In this document: piece by piece, positions 10,531 through 19,556 of the stretch
Numbering within the stretch: position 1 is the first letter of the stretch
How the letters are laid out: each line of letters begins with the position of its first letter
NCBI RefSeq assembly: GCF_010727325.1
Contig: NZ_AP022565.1
Location: 4,960,001-5,024,000 of the forward strand
Length of the DNA stretch: 64,000 bases
Reading direction: 5' to 3'
DNA from: Mycolicibacterium alvei
Lineage (GTDB): Bacteria; Actinomycetota; Actinomycetes; Mycobacteriales; Mycobacteriaceae
The notes under the pieces: generated by a model
Seen by the model: only the letters and a program-made list of their open reading frames with translations
The model's database searches: none
Told to the model about the DNA's origin: nothing
Made by a program: the position numbers and the translations under genes

Positions 10531-11385
10531 ATGTGCCGCTTGTTCGGTTTGCACGCCGGTCGCCGACTGGTGCCGGCGACCTTCTGGCTGCTGGACGCCC
10601 CGGACAACCTCGCCGCGCAGAGCCGCCGCAACCCCGATGGCACCGGCCTTGGCATCTTCGGCGCCGATGGAAAGCCAGCGCTGCACAAGGAGCCGGTGGC
10701 GGCCTGGCGGGACTGCGAATTCTCCACCGAGGCAAACGAAGTCACCGCGACGACGTTCATCGCCCACGTCCGCTACGCCTCGACCGGCGCGCTCGACGTG
10801 GCGAACACCCATCCGTTCCTCCAGGACGGCCGGATCTTCGCGCACAACGGGGTGGTCGAAGGTCTGGATGCGCTCGACGCTCGGATGGGCGAGCTCGGCG
10901 TGGCCGACCTGGTCGGGGGCCAGACCGACTCGGAACGCGTATTCGCCCTCATCACCGCGGCCGTACGCGGGCGTGACGGAGACGTCGGCGCGGGCATCGT
11001 CGATGCCGTCGGCTGGCTGGCCGACAACGTACCGATCTACGCGATCAACCTCCTGCTCAGCACCGCCACCGACATGTGGGCCCTGCGCTACCCGGACACC
11101 CACGAGTTGTACGTGCTCGACCGCAGGCACCCCGATCAGCGGCGCCTGCGTCTGCGCAGCACCCGGATCCGGGCCGAATCCGAGCACCTGACGTCGCAGC
11201 CGTCGGTGCTGTTCGCCAGCGAGCCGATGGACGGCGAGCACTGGCGGCTCATCGCCCCCGGCGAACTGGTACACGTCGACGCCGACCTGCGGATCAACAC
11301 CCGGGTCGCGTTTCCGGATCGGCCGCGTCACCTCTTGCGTCGTGAGGATCTGTCCGCCCAGGCCGAGGCATCGCAACACGCTTAG
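10531..11385 (+). CDS. class II glutamine amidotransferase (Rv1061-type)
   Basis: A 284-residue Ntn-hydrolase protein. The sequence starts Met-Cys, so removal of Met exposes Cys as the N-terminal nucleophile. Further class II GATase signatures are RRNPDGTGLG, HVRYASTG and HPFLQDGRIFAHNG. No synthetase domain is fused to it, so it resembles stand-alone EgtC/YafJ-type amidohydrolases that hydrolyse a gamma-glutamyl amide. No ergothioneine genes are nearby, so an EgtC role is not supported. It is followed after 35 nt by a patatin-like gene on the same strand, as in H37Rv. Confidence 0.83.
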   Translation: MCRLFGLHAGRRLVPATFWLLDAPDNLAAQSRRNPDGTGLGIFGADGKPALHKEPVAAWRDCEFSTEANEVTATTFIAHVRYASTGALDVANTHPFLQDGRIFAHNGVVEGLDALDARMGELGVADLVGGQTDSERVFALITAAVRGRDGDVGAGIVDAVGWLADNVPIYAINLLLSTATDMWALRYPDTHELYVLDRRHPDQRRLRLRSTRIRAESEHLTSQPSVLFASEPMDGEHWRLIAPGELVHVDADLRINTRVAFPDRPRHLLRREDLSAQAEASQHA

Positions 11386-11420
11386 CCGAGGCTTTCCGGC
11401 CCCTGGCACACTCGACATTC

Positions 11421-12278
11421 GTGACTTCCAAACGTGCACTGGTGCTCGCCGGCGGCGGTATCGCCGGGATCGCCTGGGAGACCGGCATCCTGCAGGGCAT
11501 TGCCGACGCATCTCCCGAAACGGCTGACGCGTTGCTCGCATCCGATGTGCTGGTCGGTACGTCAGCCGGGTCGACGGTGTCAGCGCAACTCGGCAGCGGG
11601 CTGAGCCTGGCGGAGCTGTTCGAACTCCAGGTCGGCACCGCGTCCGCCGAACTCGACCCGGGTGTGGGTATCGACAACGTCACCGACCTGTTCGTCAAGG
11701 CGATGCTGACGCCCAACACCACCAAGGCACAGAAACTGCAGGGCATCGGTGCCGTGGCGCTGCGCACCGACACCATCGGCCCGGCGGTGCGGCGCAAGGT
11801 GATCGAAGCGCGGCTGCCCTCGCATGACTGGCCCGATCGGGTACTGCGGATCTCGGCCATCGACATCGACACCGGTGAGCTGGTGACGCTCAACTCTGAT
11901 TCCGGGGCATCACTGGTCGACGCCGTCACCGCCAGTTGCGCGGTACCCGGGGTGTGGCCGGTCGTCACCATCGACGGCCGCCGGTTCATGGACGGCGGGA
12001 TCGGTAGCGTGGTCAACATGGTCCTGGCGGCCGACTGTGACACCGCAGTGGCACTGGTCCCGCAAGGTCGCTCGACACCCTCGCCGTTCGGTGCCGGCGC
12101 GGCCGAGGAGGTCGATGGCTTCGACGGGCGGTCATTCGGGATCTTCGCCGACGACGATGCCCTGGCCGCGTTCGGCAAGAACCCGCTCGACCCGGCCTGC
12201 CGGGTGCCCTCGGCTCACGCGGGCCGGGCACAGGGCCGACGAGTGGCCGCCGAGGTCGCGGAGTTCCTGGCGGGCTGA
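11421..12278 (+). CDS. patatin-like phospholipase (Rv1062-type)
   Basis: A 285-residue patatin-fold hydrolase. The oxyanion-hole glycine motif is AGGGIAGIAWETG near residue 10, the nucleophile elbow is GTSAGS near 49-54 and the catalytic aspartate is in FMDGGIG near 192. It would hydrolyse acyl esters of lipids with a Ser-Asp dyad. No signal peptide is present. The start is a GTG at 11421. It is convergent with a second, distantly related patatin gene; the stop codons are separated by a single base. Confidence 0.83.
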   Translation: MTSKRALVLAGGGIAGIAWETGILQGIADASPETADALLASDVLVGTSAGSTVSAQLGSGLSLAELFELQVGTASAELDPGVGIDNVTDLFVKAMLTPNTTKAQKLQGIGAVALRTDTIGPAVRRKVIEARLPSHDWPDRVLRISAIDIDTGELVTLNSDSGASLVDAVTASCAVPGVWPVVTIDGRRFMDGGIGSVVNMVLAADCDTAVALVPQGRSTPSPFGAGAAEEVDGFDGRSFGIFADDDALAAFGKNPLDPACRVPSAHAGRAQGRRVAAEVAEFLAG

Positions 12279-12279
12279 T

Positions 12280-13254
12280 TCAGCGGTCGAGCGCCGCCGC
12301 GGCCAACTCCTGCCCGGCGGTGATCACCTCGGCTGCCCGGTTGAACTCCAGGCTGCGGCACACCGAGCGGGGCACCTCGATGAGCAGATCCGGCGGATAG
12401 GCCGCCAGCGTGTGCCGGGCCAGCGCGCCCTGAGCGATGTCGATGGTGCGGTACATGACCTCGAAGCTGCCCAGACGCGGCAGATCGGCCGGCTGCACCT
12501 CGCCCGGGTCGGTGTCCGCCCCGGTGTCGGGGTAAGCGTCGGGCACCGAGGACCCGAACCGGCTCAGGATGGCCCGGGCCGTCGGCCGGTCCAGCACATT
12601 GCGCACCGAGGCGGTGTCGAGCACCGCCGAGGTGCTGCGCAGCATCCGGTTGAGCCATTCGGTGCTCGGCTTGGGCTCTAGATCGGCGGCGGGCACCGCG
12701 GCCGTCCCGGGATCACCGCCGGACAGGCTGACCGCGATGGTCAGATCGGCATTGACCGCGGCGATCGGCGCCATGGGCAGCGGGTCGAGAATGCCGCCGT
12801 CGCCGAGCAACCGGCCGTCGAGCACGTGCGGGGCGATCACGCCGGGGATGGCGATCGAGGCGCGGATCGCCGAATCCACCGGGCCGCGCTGCAGCCACAC
12901 CGATTTGCCCGCAATGAGATCGGTGGCGACCGCGGTGTAGGGAATCGGCAGCTCCTCGATGGTGACCTCGCCGAGGATGTCACGCACCGCGTCCAGGATC
13001 TTCTCCGCACGCAGGATGCCTGCCGCGCTGATCGACGGGTCGAGTAGCCGCAGCACCGCGCGCTGGGTCAGTGTCCGGGCCCATTCGGCGAAGTCATCAA
13101 GCCTGCCCGCCGCGTGCAGGCCGCCGACCAGCGCGCCCATCGACGAGCCGGAGACGCCGACGATCTCGTGCCCGCGGGACTGCAACTCGTGGATCACCCC
13201 GATGTGCGCGTAGCCACGAGCCCCACCACTGCCGAGGGCCAGGGCAATACGCAT
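12280..13254 (-). CDS. patatin-like phospholipase (Rv1063c-type)
   Basis: A 324-residue patatin-family hydrolase of the RssA/YchK type. The N-terminal ALGSGGARGYAHIG is the oxyanion hole, GVSGSSMGALVG near residue 36 holds the nucleophile serine, and LGDGGILDPLP near 171 the catalytic aspartate. ATG 13254 (MRIALAL) is preferred; the in-frame ATG at 13272 adds six residues. A long C-terminal region (~residues 195-310) follows the catalytic core. It is tail to tail with the other patatin gene; the two share only the core motifs, so this is not a recent duplication. Confidence 0.83.
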   Translation of the reverse strand: MRIALALGSGGARGYAHIGVIHELQSRGHEIVGVSGSSMGALVGGLHAAGRLDDFAEWARTLTQRAVLRLLDPSISAAGILRAEKILDAVRDILGEVTIEELPIPYTAVATDLIAGKSVWLQRGPVDSAIRASIAIPGVIAPHVLDGRLLGDGGILDPLPMAPIAAVNADLTIAVSLSGGDPGTAAVPAADLEPKPSTEWLNRMLRSTSAVLDTASVRNVLDRPTARAILSRFGSSVPDAYPDTGADTDPGEVQPADLPRLGSFEVMYRTIDIAQGALARHTLAAYPPDLLIEVPRSVCRSLEFNRAAEVITAGQELAAAALDR

Positions 13255-13326
13255 ACGTCCATTGTGAAGCACACCGCCCCACCGTTGGCGCCAGCCGACT
13301 GGGAGTTTGCCGCAGCCTGATTCGAA

Positions 13327-13785
13327 CTAGCTGCAGAGCTCGTCGGCCGCTGCCTGCGCGGCGACGACGACCGCAGCCTGACGCCCCGGCTCGAGATCAG
13401 CCCAGGCCACGTTGTAGGTGCCCGGACCGGGCGCCGCCTCGGGTGCCTGGACGCTCGCCAGGTAAGGCTCGATCTGCTCCTTGAGGTCTCCGCCCTTGGC
13501 CTCCATCCAGATCTTGGCGGCGTGACAGGCCTGGAAGTACTCCTCTTCGGTGGACTGGGCGTCGGCACCGACCGCGGTCGTGACTCCACCGGGAGACACC
13601 GCGACCTCACCCGGCTTGGCCGTCGGGGTCGACGATTCCGACGTCGCGGTGGCTTGTGGCGACGGTGCCGCGGACTCCCCGGGTTGCTCCGTGCCGGCCT
13701 CGGTAGAGCATCCGATCAGCAGGCTCAGACCGGCGGCGGCGACGGTTCCGGCGGTCAGGCGGGTGGTCCAGGTGTAACAGCGCAT
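13327..13785 (-). CDS. lpqV: lipoprotein LpqV
   Basis: A 152-residue protein with a lipoprotein signal peptide and the lipobox LLIGC (cysteine at residue 26), so it should be lipid-anchored to the outer face of the membrane. After the cysteine comes a Ser/Thr/Pro-rich linker of about 45 residues, then a small helical domain with a Cys in FQACHAAKIW and a final Cys-Ser, which probably form a disulfide. The place between the patatin and cupin genes matches Rv1064c. Function unknown. Confidence 0.8.
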   Translation of the reverse strand: MRCYTWTTRLTAGTVAAAGLSLLIGCSTEAGTEQPGESAAPSPQATATSESSTPTAKPGEVAVSPGGVTTAVGADAQSTEEEYFQACHAAKIWMEAKGGDLKEQIEPYLASVQAPEAAPGPGTYNVAWADLEPGRQAAVVVAAQAAADELCS

Positions 13786-13903
13786 GCCGCCAATCTATGC
13801 AACACTGGCGGCCGTGACGGAAGTGACCGGATTTCAGGAGTGTTGTCGGGCGCGTTAGCGGACCCGTCCACCCTTTCCGACCGTCATTCCTGGAGTTCCT
13901 CTC

Positions 13904-14419
13904 ATGCTGTCCACACTTGCACCTGTTCCTGCGGTTTCCGCGCCCACCCGGCTGCGATTGCCCGATCTGCTGCACACCACCGACCGCGCCGCCGACGACG
14001 TGCTGTCCGGCCGCTACGACCGCCTGCTGCGCGGGCTGCCCAAGGATGACCGGTGGTACAGCCGGTTGTCCGGTGACGATGAAGTCGAGGTCTGGCTGAT
14101 CAGCTGGGTGCCCGACAAGTCCACCGAACTGCACGATCACGGTGGTTCCCTGGGCGCCTTGACCGTGGCGTCCGGTGAGCTGACCGAATCCCGTTGGAAC
14201 GGTGAGCTGTTGCGTCACCGGCGGCTCGAGGCGGGGGACCAGGCCGCCTTCCCGCTGGGCTGGGTCCACGACGTGGTGCAGGCGCCCGGTGCGGTGGCCG
14301 GGCCGACCCTGAGCGTGCACGCCTACTCGCCGCCGCTGACGGCGATGTCCTACTACGAGGTGACGCCGCAGAAGACGTTGCGCCGCAACCGTACCGAGCT
14401 CACCGACGCGCCGGAGTGA
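13904..14419 (+). CDS. cysteine-dioxygenase-like cupin protein (Rv1065-type)
   Basis: A 171-residue cupin. Metal-ligand candidates are the two histidines of ELHDHGG (near residues 77-79) and the later FPLGWVHDVV histidine, with SVHAYSPPL downstream; this spacing is that of bacterial cysteine dioxygenases. Such enzymes oxidise cysteine or related thiols to sulfinic acids with Fe(II). The gene is coupled to a rhodanese by a TGATG stop/start overlap, which supports a thiol/sulfur role. The precise substrate is not shown. Confidence 0.8.
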   Translation: MLSTLAPVPAVSAPTRLRLPDLLHTTDRAADDVLSGRYDRLLRGLPKDDRWYSRLSGDDEVEVWLISWVPDKSTELHDHGGSLGALTVASGELTESRWNGELLRHRRLEAGDQAAFPLGWVHDVVQAPGAVAGPTLSVHAYSPPLTAMSYYEVTPQKTLRRNRTELTDAPE

Positions 14420-14796
14420 TGGCCATGAGTCGCATCGACACCGTGCTGGAGCAGGCCCGTACCCGGCTGAACCGACTGCCGGCCTCGGACCTTCCCGAGG
14501 CGCTCGATTCCGGAGCCGTGCTGGTCGACATCCGTCCGGCTGCCCAGCGCGCCGCCGAAGGGTCGGTGCCCGGCGCGCTGGTCATCGAACGCAACGTGCT
14601 GGAGTGGCGCTGCGACCCGACCAGCGAAGCGCGGATCCCGCAGGCCGTCGACGACGACGTCTACTGGGTGATCCTGTGCTCGGAGGGCTACACCTCGAGC
14701 CTGGCTGCCGCATCGTTGGTGGATCTGGGGCTGCACCGATCCACCGACATCGTCGGCGGGTACCACGCGCTGGTCGCCGCCGGTGCCCTCAGTTGA
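14419..14796 (+). CDS. rhodanese-domain sulfurtransferase (Rv1066-type)
   Basis: A 125-residue single-domain rhodanese. The family landmarks are the VLVDIRPAAQRA strand-loop and the active-site loop LCSEGYTSS, whose cysteine would carry the persulfide. Its start overlaps the stop of the cupin gene (TGATG at 14417-14421); GTG 14416 and ATG 14425 are alternative starts. The partner suggests handling of the sulfur atom of cysteine or sulfinate products (inference). In H37Rv PE_PGRS genes follow at this point; here the next gene is the Rv1069c homologue. Confidence 0.82.
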   Translation: MAMSRIDTVLEQARTRLNRLPASDLPEALDSGAVLVDIRPAAQRAAEGSVPGALVIERNVLEWRCDPTSEARIPQAVDDDVYWVILCSEGYTSSLAAASLVDLGLHRSTDIVGGYHALVAAGALS

Positions 14797-14866
14797 ATGT
14801 CGAATGGCCATTTATTGCACAGCTTTTCGTGTTCGGTGTGACATAACCGGCCGCTCGGCGCAGAAC

Positions 14867-16564
14867 TCAGGCACCCTCGCCGCTGGACAGCAACGGACGT
14901 AGTTTCTCGGTCTTCTCCGGCGTCCAGCCCGGCGGCTGCAGGACGGCGGCCCAGGCATTGGCCACATCCTTGACGTAGACGTGACCGTGTCCGTCGGGAA
15001 CGTCGACCGCCACCGCCATGTCTGCCGACACCTGCAGGAACGTCACGATCGGAATCCACTGCATGCGTCCGGACACGTCGTATCCACGGGGCTCCTTGAG
15101 CCAGTCCGGTTCTGTGAAAAGGAGATCCGTGTTCCACCAGGCGATCGGGTCGGAGGCGTGCTGGAGATAGACCACGCGGGGGTGACCCCACGGATCGGCG
15201 GGCCGGTCCAGGTTGCGGGCCTCGGCGGAGAACCGCACATTCTCGCCCTTGTCGTAGATCGGCAGCCACATCGGTGAGCCCGCGTCGCGGTCGCGGGTCA
15301 GGGTGTCCCAGATCGTGTTCTGGAACGTCGGTCCGGAGAAGAGTGCGCCATCGGTGCGTGCCACCAGATTGTTCAACGCGAGGAACGGCGCCTCGCCACC
15401 GAATGAGCCGAGGCTTTCGCCGAACACCACGAGCTTGGGACGCTTGCCTTCTGGACGTTCGCGCACCAGCGCGTCGACCGCCTCGAACAGAGCCTGTCCG
15501 GCCTGCCGCGCATTCTCCTTGTCCACCAGGAACGACAACCAACTGGGCAGGAACGAGTACTGCATGCTGACGATCGCGGTGTTGCCGTTGTACATGTACT
15601 CCAGGGCCGAGGCCTCGGCCTCGTTGATCCACCCCGTGCCGGTGGTGGTGGCCACCGCGACCACGGCCCGGTCCAGGCCGCCGGTGCGTTGTAACTCCCT
15701 GGCCGCCAAGGCCGCCGTGGCCCTGATGCCGTCTGCGGAGTGCAGGCCGGCGTACGCCCGGATCGGCTCGATCGCGGGCTTGCCGTTGAACCGCGAAAGG
15801 TGTTGCACCGTAGGCCCGGCCGAGACGAACACCCGGCCCTGGTGGCCCAGGGATTCCCAGCTGTCCAGTGAGCCCGGGCCGCCCGAGCGCAGCGTGGACG
15901 TCGGTGCGGCGGAATCGGGGCTGGTCTCGTCGTTGACTGCGGAGAAGGTGCGGTTGATCTTGTCCATCGCGACGCGGGCCACCACCCCGTTGAGCAGTGC
16001 GATGGTCAGTGCCAGCAGCAGGGCCACCACGACAACCGCCGAAACTCGCCGCGGCGCAACCCTATTGAGTTGGCGCACCAGGAACCGAACCAGGCGGCCG
16101 ACCAGCTGACCGATCTCGACGAAGACGAACAGCACGATGATCGACAACACCGCGGTCAACGGGTGATCCCAGAACTTCAGCCGCGCCACTCCCATCAAGT
16201 CGCGGACTTCGTCCTGCCACACGTGGAAGTAGATGATCATCAGGATCTGGCCGACGATGCCGACCGCCACCAACGTCAGCCATGCCCATTTCGGGGCTTT
16301 CGGGCTCGAATCGGCCGAACGCATGTAGCGCACCAGCCAGACCCCGAAAACCCCGAGGCTGTAACCGATCGCGCCGGCGCCGCCGCTGACCAACGCCTGG
16401 AACAGGGGTCCGCGCGGCAGCAGCGACGGGGTCAGCGAGAACCAGATGAACACCAGGCCCACCGCCGTCCCGAAGAACGTGTAGTGGCGTACCCACCAGT
16501 CGGGCTTGCCCACCGGGGCGGCCGGCGGTGACGGGGTTTCTTCGGCAACGGCGGTGTCGGTCAC
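14867..16564 (-). CDS. membrane-anchored alpha/beta hydrolase (Rv1069c-type)
   Basis: A 565-residue protein. Residues ~25-210 contain four to five transmembrane segments (Abhydrolase_9 N-terminal type) and the C-terminal half is an alpha/beta-hydrolase domain with the nucleophile elbow FGESLGSFGG near residue 384. The catalytic domain probably lies on one face of the plasma membrane and acts on lipids or esters; no substrate is known to me. It is followed downstream, 70 nt away, by the convergent rhodanese gene. EchA8 lies 9 nt upstream in the same direction, so the two may be co-transcribed. Confidence 0.83.
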   Translation of the reverse strand: MTDTAVAEETPSPPAAPVGKPDWWVRHYTFFGTAVGLVFIWFSLTPSLLPRGPLFQALVSGGAGAIGYSLGVFGVWLVRYMRSADSSPKAPKWAWLTLVAVGIVGQILMIIYFHVWQDEVRDLMGVARLKFWDHPLTAVLSIIVLFVFVEIGQLVGRLVRFLVRQLNRVAPRRVSAVVVVALLLALTIALLNGVVARVAMDKINRTFSAVNDETSPDSAAPTSTLRSGGPGSLDSWESLGHQGRVFVSAGPTVQHLSRFNGKPAIEPIRAYAGLHSADGIRATAALAARELQRTGGLDRAVVAVATTTGTGWINEAEASALEYMYNGNTAIVSMQYSFLPSWLSFLVDKENARQAGQALFEAVDALVRERPEGKRPKLVVFGESLGSFGGEAPFLALNNLVARTDGALFSGPTFQNTIWDTLTRDRDAGSPMWLPIYDKGENVRFSAEARNLDRPADPWGHPRVVYLQHASDPIAWWNTDLLFTEPDWLKEPRGYDVSGRMQWIPIVTFLQVSADMAVAVDVPDGHGHVYVKDVANAWAAVLQPPGWTPEKTEKLRPLLSSGEGA

Positions 16565-16573
16565 CCGTCGACC

Positions 16574-17350
16574 TTAGCGATGGGTGAAGTTAGCGGCGCG
16601 CTTCTCGGAGAACGCCGCCATGCCTTCCTTCTGGTCGTCGGTGGCGAAGGCCGAGTGAAACAGCCTGCGCTCGTAGAGCAGCCCTTCGGTCAAGCTGGAT
16701 TCGAAGGCGCGGTTGACCGCTTCCTTGGCCATCCGCGAGGCCGACAGCGACATCCCCGCAATGGTCGCGGCCACCGCCAGGGCCTCGTCGATCAGCGTGT
16801 CGGCAGACACCAGTCGCGACACCAGCCCGGCGCGCTCGGCCTCGACGGCGTCGATGGTGCGGCCGGTGAGGATCAGGTCCATCGCCTTGGCCTTGCCGAT
16901 CGCCCGGGTCAACCGCTGGCTGCCGCCCATCCCCGGTAGCACGCCCAGTTTGATCTCGGGCTGACCGAACTTCGCCGAGTCTGCGGCGATCAGGATGTCG
17001 CACATCATCGCCAGCTCGCAGCCGCCGCCCAGCGCGTATCCGGCGACCGCGGCGATCGTCGGAGTGCGGGTGGCGGCGAACTTCGACCACAGCTCGAAGA
17101 AGTCGGCCGAGTACACGTCGGCGAACGACAGCTCAGCCATCTCCTTGATGTCGGCTCCGGCGGCGAACGCCTTCTCATTGCCGGTGACGATGATGGCGCC
17201 GACACTTGGGTCACGGTCGAGTTCAGCTGCGGCCGTGGTGACTTCGGTCATCACCTGGGTGTTGAGCGCGTTGAGCGCCTTGGGTCGGTTCAGCTTGATG
17301 GTGGCGACCCGGTCGGTGCGGGTCACCAGGATCGTCTCGAACTCACTCAT
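16574..17350 (-). CDS. echA8: enoyl-CoA hydratase EchA8
   Basis: A 258-residue crotonase. The CoA/oxyanion motif is [11 protein letters not shown] near residue 62; the two catalytic glutamates are in [11 protein letters not shown] (near 112) and the GQPEIKLG region (near 135), as in mitochondrial short-chain enoyl-CoA hydratase. It hydrates trans-2-enoyl-CoA in beta-oxidation. AGGAGGACAACAA directly precedes the ATG. It lies 11 nt downstream of echA9 and is probably in one transcript with it. Confidence 0.92.
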   Translation of the reverse strand: MSEFETILVTRTDRVATIKLNRPKALNALNTQVMTEVTTAAAELDRDPSVGAIIVTGNEKAFAAGADIKEMAELSFADVYSADFFELWSKFAATRTPTIAAVAGYALGGGCELAMMCDILIAADSAKFGQPEIKLGVLPGMGGSQRLTRAIGKAKAMDLILTGRTIDAVEAERAGLVSRLVSADTLIDEALAVAATIAGMSLSASRMAKEAVNRAFESSLTEGLLYERRLFHSAFATDDQKEGMAAFSEKRAANFTHR

Positions 17351-17361
17351 TTGTTGTCCTC

Positions 17362-18396
17362 CTAAAAGGTCAGATCAGGGTCGGTCGGAACGAAGTACGC
17401 CTCGATGTCGGCGGGGGTGACCGCTGCGACCGAGGCCGGGGACCACTGCGGGTTGCGGTCCTTGTCGACGAGTTGAGCGCGGATGCCCTCGACGAAGTCA
17501 TGCGATTTCACCGAGGCGCACGAGGTTCGGTACTCCTGGCGCAGCACGTCCTCCAGTGTCGCCAGCTCGGCGGCCCGGCGCACCGCTTCCAGCGTGACGG
17601 ACAGGGCGATGGGGGAGCGGGTGGCGATCAGATCCGCGGCGGCGTGCGCGGACTGCTCGTCGTGCCCGCGCAGTGCGGCGATGATGTCGGCCACGGTGTC
17701 GCCGGCATAGCACTCGTCGATCCAGCCGCGCTGTTCGAGCAGCGGGCTGGTCGGCGGTTCGATGGCGTAGATGGCCAGGGCGTTGTCCACCCCGTCATTG
17801 ACGACGGTCTCGGCGAAGTCGGCCAGCTTGTCGTGCGGCACGTAATGGTCGGCGAAGCCCATGGCGATCGCGTCGGCTCCGGAGAACGGGGCGCCGGTGA
17901 GCGCGGCGTGCAGGCCGAGCGCGCCGGGGGCGCGCGAGAGCAGATAGGTGCCGCCTACGTCGGGGATGAAGCCGATGCCGACCTCGGGCATCGCCATCTT
18001 GGTGGTGTCGGTCGCGATCCGGACGCTGCCGTGGGATGCGACGCCGACGCCGCCGCCCATCACGATGCCGTCCATCAACGCCACATACGGTTTCGGGTAA
18101 CCACCGATATAGGCGTTGAGCAGGTACTCGTCCCACCAGAACCGCTGCGCCGCCCCGTCGTCGGCCTTCGCGCTGTGATAGAGCGCCACCACGTCACCAC
18201 CCGCGCACAACCCACGTTCGCCGGCGCCGGTCAGCAGGACCGTGTGGATGGAGTCGTCGTCCGCCCAGGCGTGCAGCGCCTCGGAGATTCCCGCGACCAT
18301 GGCGTCATTGAGCGAGTTGATCGCCTTGGGCCGGTTCAGCGTGAGGATCCCGACGCCGTTGCGGACACTTACTAGGACGTCCTCGTTTTCTGTCAC
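17362..18396 (-). CDS. echA9: 3-hydroxyisobutyryl-CoA hydrolase-like crotonase EchA9
   Basis: A 344-residue crotonase-superfamily protein. [12 protein letters not shown] near residue 65 and [14 protein letters not shown] near 113 are the HIBYL-CoA hydrolase forms of the oxyanion motifs, with [14 protein letters not shown] following; the length (~345) is that of hydrolases rather than hydratases. It probably hydrolyses 3-hydroxyisobutyryl-CoA in valine breakdown. GTG 18396 (MTENEDVLV) is chosen; a TTG at 18405 would add three residues. No clear ribosome binding site precedes it. EchA8 follows in the same direction. Confidence 0.87.
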   Translation of the reverse strand: MTENEDVLVSVRNGVGILTLNRPKAINSLNDAMVAGISEALHAWADDDSIHTVLLTGAGERGLCAGGDVVALYHSAKADDGAAQRFWWDEYLLNAYIGGYPKPYVALMDGIVMGGGVGVASHGSVRIATDTTKMAMPEVGIGFIPDVGGTYLLSRAPGALGLHAALTGAPFSGADAIAMGFADHYVPHDKLADFAETVVNDGVDNALAIYAIEPPTSPLLEQRGWIDECYAGDTVADIIAALRGHDEQSAHAAADLIATRSPIALSVTLEAVRRAAELATLEDVLRQEYRTSCASVKSHDFVEGIRAQLVDKDRNPQWSPASVAAVTPADIEAYFVPTDPDLTF

Positions 18397-18573
18397 GAGT
18401 TGCAATCTAGTTCGGCCCCCCTGGTGTGGTGCGCTACGGGTATGGTTTGCCTCCAGATCAAAACCTGGACGTTTCCTGAAAGCTTTCTGGAGGCTGACGG
18501 GAACCCAGCCGGAACATTGATCGTTGAGCTACTAGTTCGTACTCGAACACATCTCATCAGAGAGGACCCGACG

Positions 18574-19422
18574 GTGCGCGAAACCAGCAACCCGGTATTC
18601 CGCAGCCTGCCCAAGCAGCAGGGCGGATACGCACAATTTGGTACCGGAGCCGCCGGCTTCGGTGCACAGCAGGTGCATGCGCAGCCTTACGCGCAGGAGT
18701 ACCTGGATCAGCCTCAGACCGGCGTTTCCCGGCCGCTGACCATCGATGACGTCGTCACCAAGACCGGCATCACCCTGGCCGTGCTGTCGGCCGTCGCGGT
18801 GGTCTCCTACTTCCTGGTGTCGGGCAACATCGGCCTGGCGACCCCGTTCGCCCTTGTGGGCGGTCTCGGCGGCCTGGCCCTCGTCCTGGTGGCCACCTTC
18901 GGCCGCAAGCAGGACAACCCGGCGATCGTGCTGAGCTACGCAGCGCTGGAGGGCCTGTTCCTCGGTGCGGTGTCGTTCATCATCGCCAACATCGCCTCGG
19001 TCGGCGGCGTGGGCATGATCGCGCAGGCGATCGTCGGCACCATGGGCGTGTTCTTCGGAATGCTGGTCGTCTACAAGACCGGGGCCATCCGCGTCACGCC
19101 GAAGTTCACCCGCATGATCGTGGCCGCCATGTTCGGTGTCCTGGCACTCATGCTGCTCAACTTCGTGTTGGCGATGTTCGGCGTTGGCGGCGGTGCCGGG
19201 ATGGGCCTGCGCGACGGCGGCATGATGGCCATCATCTTCTCGCTGGTGTGCATCGGCATCGCGGCGTTCAGCTTCCTGATCGACTTCGACGCCGCCGACC
19301 AGATGGTCCGTGCCGGTGCTCCGGAGAAGGCCGCGTGGGGCATCGCCCTGGGTCTGACCGTCACTCTGGTCTGGCTGTACATCGAGATCCTGCGGTTGCT
19401 GTCGTACTTCAACAACGACTAG
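18574..19422 (+). CDS. YccA/Bax-inhibitor-1 family membrane protein (Rv1072-type)
   Basis: A 282-residue protein. A ~65-residue hydrophilic N-terminus rich in Gln/Gly/Ala precedes seven hydrophobic segments between residues ~70 and 280, the pattern of the BI-1/YccA family. The GTG at 18574 follows AGAGGA with 8-nt spacing. Bacterial members are Ca2+-leak or protease-modulating membrane proteins; no specific role is shown here. A rho-independent terminator stands 19 nt after the stop. Confidence 0.82.
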   Translation: MRETSNPVFRSLPKQQGGYAQFGTGAAGFGAQQVHAQPYAQEYLDQPQTGVSRPLTIDDVVTKTGITLAVLSAVAVVSYFLVSGNIGLATPFALVGGLGGLALVLVATFGRKQDNPAIVLSYAALEGLFLGAVSFIIANIASVGGVGMIAQAIVGTMGVFFGMLVVYKTGAIRVTPKFTRMIVAAMFGVLALMLLNFVLAMFGVGGGAGMGLRDGGMMAIIFSLVCIGIAAFSFLIDFDAADQMVRAGAPEKAAWGIALGLTVTLVWLYIEILRLLSYFNND

Positions 19423-19440
19423 CAACCCTGCCCCGAGAAA

Positions 19441-19472
19441 GGCGTCCGCGATTGCGGGCGCCTTTTTCTTTT
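19441..19472 (+). terminator. rho-independent terminator after the Rv1072-type gene
   Basis: GGCGTCCGC (19441-19449) pairs with GCGGGCGCC (19454-19462) with one G-U pair and a GATT loop, followed by TTTTTCTTTT. This is a canonical intrinsic terminator, unusually complete for a mycobacterium. Confidence 0.85.
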
Positions 19473-19479
19473 GGGCTGT

Positions 19480-19546
19480 GGCGTCGACTCTGCGGTGAGG
19501 GCACGGGCTACTCGCACTTTTGCGCCCTCACCGCAGAGTCAACGCC
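19480..19546. repeat. dispersed palindromic repeat, copy 1
   Basis: Arms 19480-19501 and 19525-19546 pair at 21 of 22 positions (GGCGTCGACTCTGCGGTGAG...). The loop contains TACTCGCACTTTTGCG-like sequence. A second, diverged copy with the same arm core and loop lies at 61673-61735. It sits between the terminator above and the stop of convergent fadA3. Confidence 0.8.
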
Positions 19547-19556
19547 AAATACAAAC

